Part shown: positions 63,801-64,000 of the stretch, in pieces | Numbering within the stretch: the stretch's first letter is position 1 | How the letters are laid out: every line of letters starts with the position of its first letter | From: Viola odorata | Taxonomy: Eukaryota; Streptophyta; Magnoliopsida; Malpighiales; Violaceae | Direction: 5' to 3' | Assembly (NCBI GenBank): GCA_963691705.1 | Contig: OY829539.1 | Span: 44,525,656-44,589,655, forward strand | DNA length: 64,000 bases | Notes under the pieces: model-generated | What the model saw: only the letters and a program-made list of their open reading frames with translations | Told to the model about the DNA's origin: nothing | The model's database searches: none | Position numbers and translations under genes: made by a program

Positions 63801-64000
63801 GCCTAGCCGAGACCTGCACGCGGTCCCATTCAACTACAGGTACACGGCAGTCACCACCCCTCCTGCAGTCACACCAGCAGCACTCACTACCGGCGAAGCC
63901 TCTCATATCGGGGGCATGACCCGCACCGGAAGATGCTACATCTCGGAGGAAGTAGAGAAGCAACGACAAGCCAGAGGGAAAAACCCTGTGATCCGCGAGG
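60898..64000 (+). CDS. gag: Ogre-B gag-pro, partial, open to the window edge
   Basis: The ATG at 60898 starts MTELAKTDEALTARI. The frame stays open for 1034 codons and is collinear with Ogre-A exon 1: coiled coil, Pro-rich part, gag core (PPKYKIPDFEKYTG), second Pro-rich part and the two paired zinc-knuckle modules (CEYHAGAPGHTLENC, CMYCKGSDGHQIQSC, CEYHYGTRGHSLEDC, CLFCQGESKHDIQDC). It ends at the window edge just before the protease. gag is open although ORF1 of the same element is broken. Confidence 0.92.
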   Translation, partial: MTELAKTDEALTARIAELEEQVRITTERPARAEKERDEAVTEFPPGFDPPQTNRPSSSLTVAGPSVLPPLSGPPGHWRWVSPFTVPNAASPPVKTGEEISPSLQHLSINPATDPSKSQAHPENLYLPPIPPSTVLGSVGTQLLTFNPAQPQFSSGLMLPFGSNPTGAEQPKSDRLNLVEERLRAIEGVDPFDPTGPADMCMVPGIIVPPKYKIPDFEKYTGIECPKTHLRAYCNKMAEVIHNEPLLIHLFRESLTKHALTWYMGLDRARIRTWRDLSDAFYRQYKFNMEVAPDRADLQNMEKKVGESVKTYAQIWRELASRISPPLSDKELLSIFLHTFKAPYYTYLISNPSNSFSDMVLIAERVEQGIKSGRIMPSASESAPRKASIVKRDVGFVAPQAHQGQPFPPPPPYLSPSLYPLPSLYQPTYFPFTSPPAANIAPQNPTHFPSPPVQASQPMQPKPYNPPKDPNNQNTTNNRWNREPPPPLPLPAGEIYKHLLAAGQIVPVPAQPQLPPYPKWYDLNARCEYHAGAPGHTLENCFAFKAKVQHLIKSGWVSFEGLAKGPNTSTNPLPNHSQGKGGVNAISTGERNDLLSSALSWPQEQLFLALAQGGHSPYSESDPSHCMYCKGSDGHQIQSCKLFAKRVIQLSSLGTIQTQKATHEERTINAIGDGFPIPYNVKGTLLQKKGSASSGKRFSKRRDKGDREIDTLGQPSGKFDYLVRYSAPPSHASTAPSLPSWEPSDSESYPLPIWSLPLFPLKEIYASLLADGQITPSPLSPQSAPYPSWYDPRVSCEYHYGTRGHSLEDCYAFREKVEHLTKQGRISSKGLAKGPTVTTSPLPHHNSGMGDIASVGINVPHPSMKETPNKELFFALANNAYLPFPGNNQAQCLFCQGESKHDIQDCGLFRQKVKQLTTFGIIQTEGETRGAINAIEDHSPAPYSFEYVAQTGDAATTPRKVVFTLAVNTPSRDLHAVPFNYRYTAVTTPPAVTPAALTTGEASHIGGMTRTGRCYISEEVEKQRQARGKNPVIRE

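Larger units (their letters stand above)
30349..64000 (+). mobile_element. Ogre element 'Ogre-B', split by Ogre-A and running off the right edge
   Basis: Ogre-B occupies 30349-32756 and 56300-64000. Everything between is Ogre-A. It has a 5' LTR starting TGTTGATACCCG and ending GGGGCGCGATA (57836), PBS, leader, ORF1 with stops and an open gag that continues past the window. It is about 85-90% similar to Ogre-A in ORF1 by eye. The LTR adds up to roughly 3.9 kb. Confidence 0.88.

Noticed and set aside
1..64000. Host genes, tRNA or rRNA genes
   Set aside because: All long ORFs belong to retroelements, and I saw no tRNA or rRNA signature. A tRNA search program would be decisive.

Overview
This window is repetitive plant nuclear DNA. 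I found no host gene, no rRNA or tRNA and nothing prokaryotic. Almost every base belongs to a stack of nested LTR retrotransposons. The lineages point to a flowering plant: Ty3/gypsy Tat elements (two RNase H domains, 3'UTR tandem repeats, antisense ORFs), Ogre elements (very long LTRs, an extra ORF1 before gag, an intron between protease and RT) and a Sirevirus-like Ty1/copia element (palindrome-rich LTR, repeated polypurine tracts). I cannot name the species. Family assignments rest on recognised motifs, not on a database search.

Layout: (1) Positions 1-14630 are the 3' part of a Tat element ('Tat1'): integrase, a 3'UTR tandem repeat, four antisense ORFs (aORF1-4) and a 3' LTR near 14105-14630. 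A minus-strand gag-only copia element (4559-9623) lies inside it, with a deletion at its left end. (2) 14631-15333 is an AT-rich spacer. (3) 15334-27760 is a second Tat element ('Tat2'): 5' LTR, one gag-pol frame 15965-21823 with scattered nonsense codons, 3'UTR tandem repeats, aORF1 and aORF2. (4) aORF2 of Tat2 is cut at 27761 by a minus-strand Ogre-like fragment ('Ogre-C', 27761-30348). (5) Ogre-C is cut by a plus-strand Ogre ('Ogre-B') that starts at 30349, resumes at 56300 and runs off the right edge in gag. (6) The 5' LTR of Ogre-B is split by a complete minus-strand Ogre ('Ogre-A', 32757-56299, 23.5 kb) with two 4.3 kb LTRs, intact ORF1, intact gag-pro, a 152 bp intron and intact RT-RNase H-integrase. 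Insertion order, oldest first: Tat2, Ogre-C, Ogre-B, Ogre-A.

The most unusual content is the antisense cassette of the Tat elements. aORF1 and aORF2 look like ancient tandem paralogs. Each has an N-terminal domain resembling the 'putative gypsy type transposon' family (Pfam Transposase_28), then a short phase-1 intron at the same place, a Pro/Ser-rich basic stretch and a C-terminal coiled coil. aORF1 has a second, phase-0 intron. Intron positions and phases agree between the two diverged Tat copies. TATA-like boxes lie upstream of aORF1 (Tat2) and of aORF2, aORF3 and aORF4 (Tat1). The cassette therefore looks like a set of separately promoted, spliced genes carried on the strand opposite to gag-pol. 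The Ogre elements share a leader architecture (palindrome, hairpins, candidate splice sites, poly(A) tract) that suggests more RNA processing than the single known Ogre intron.
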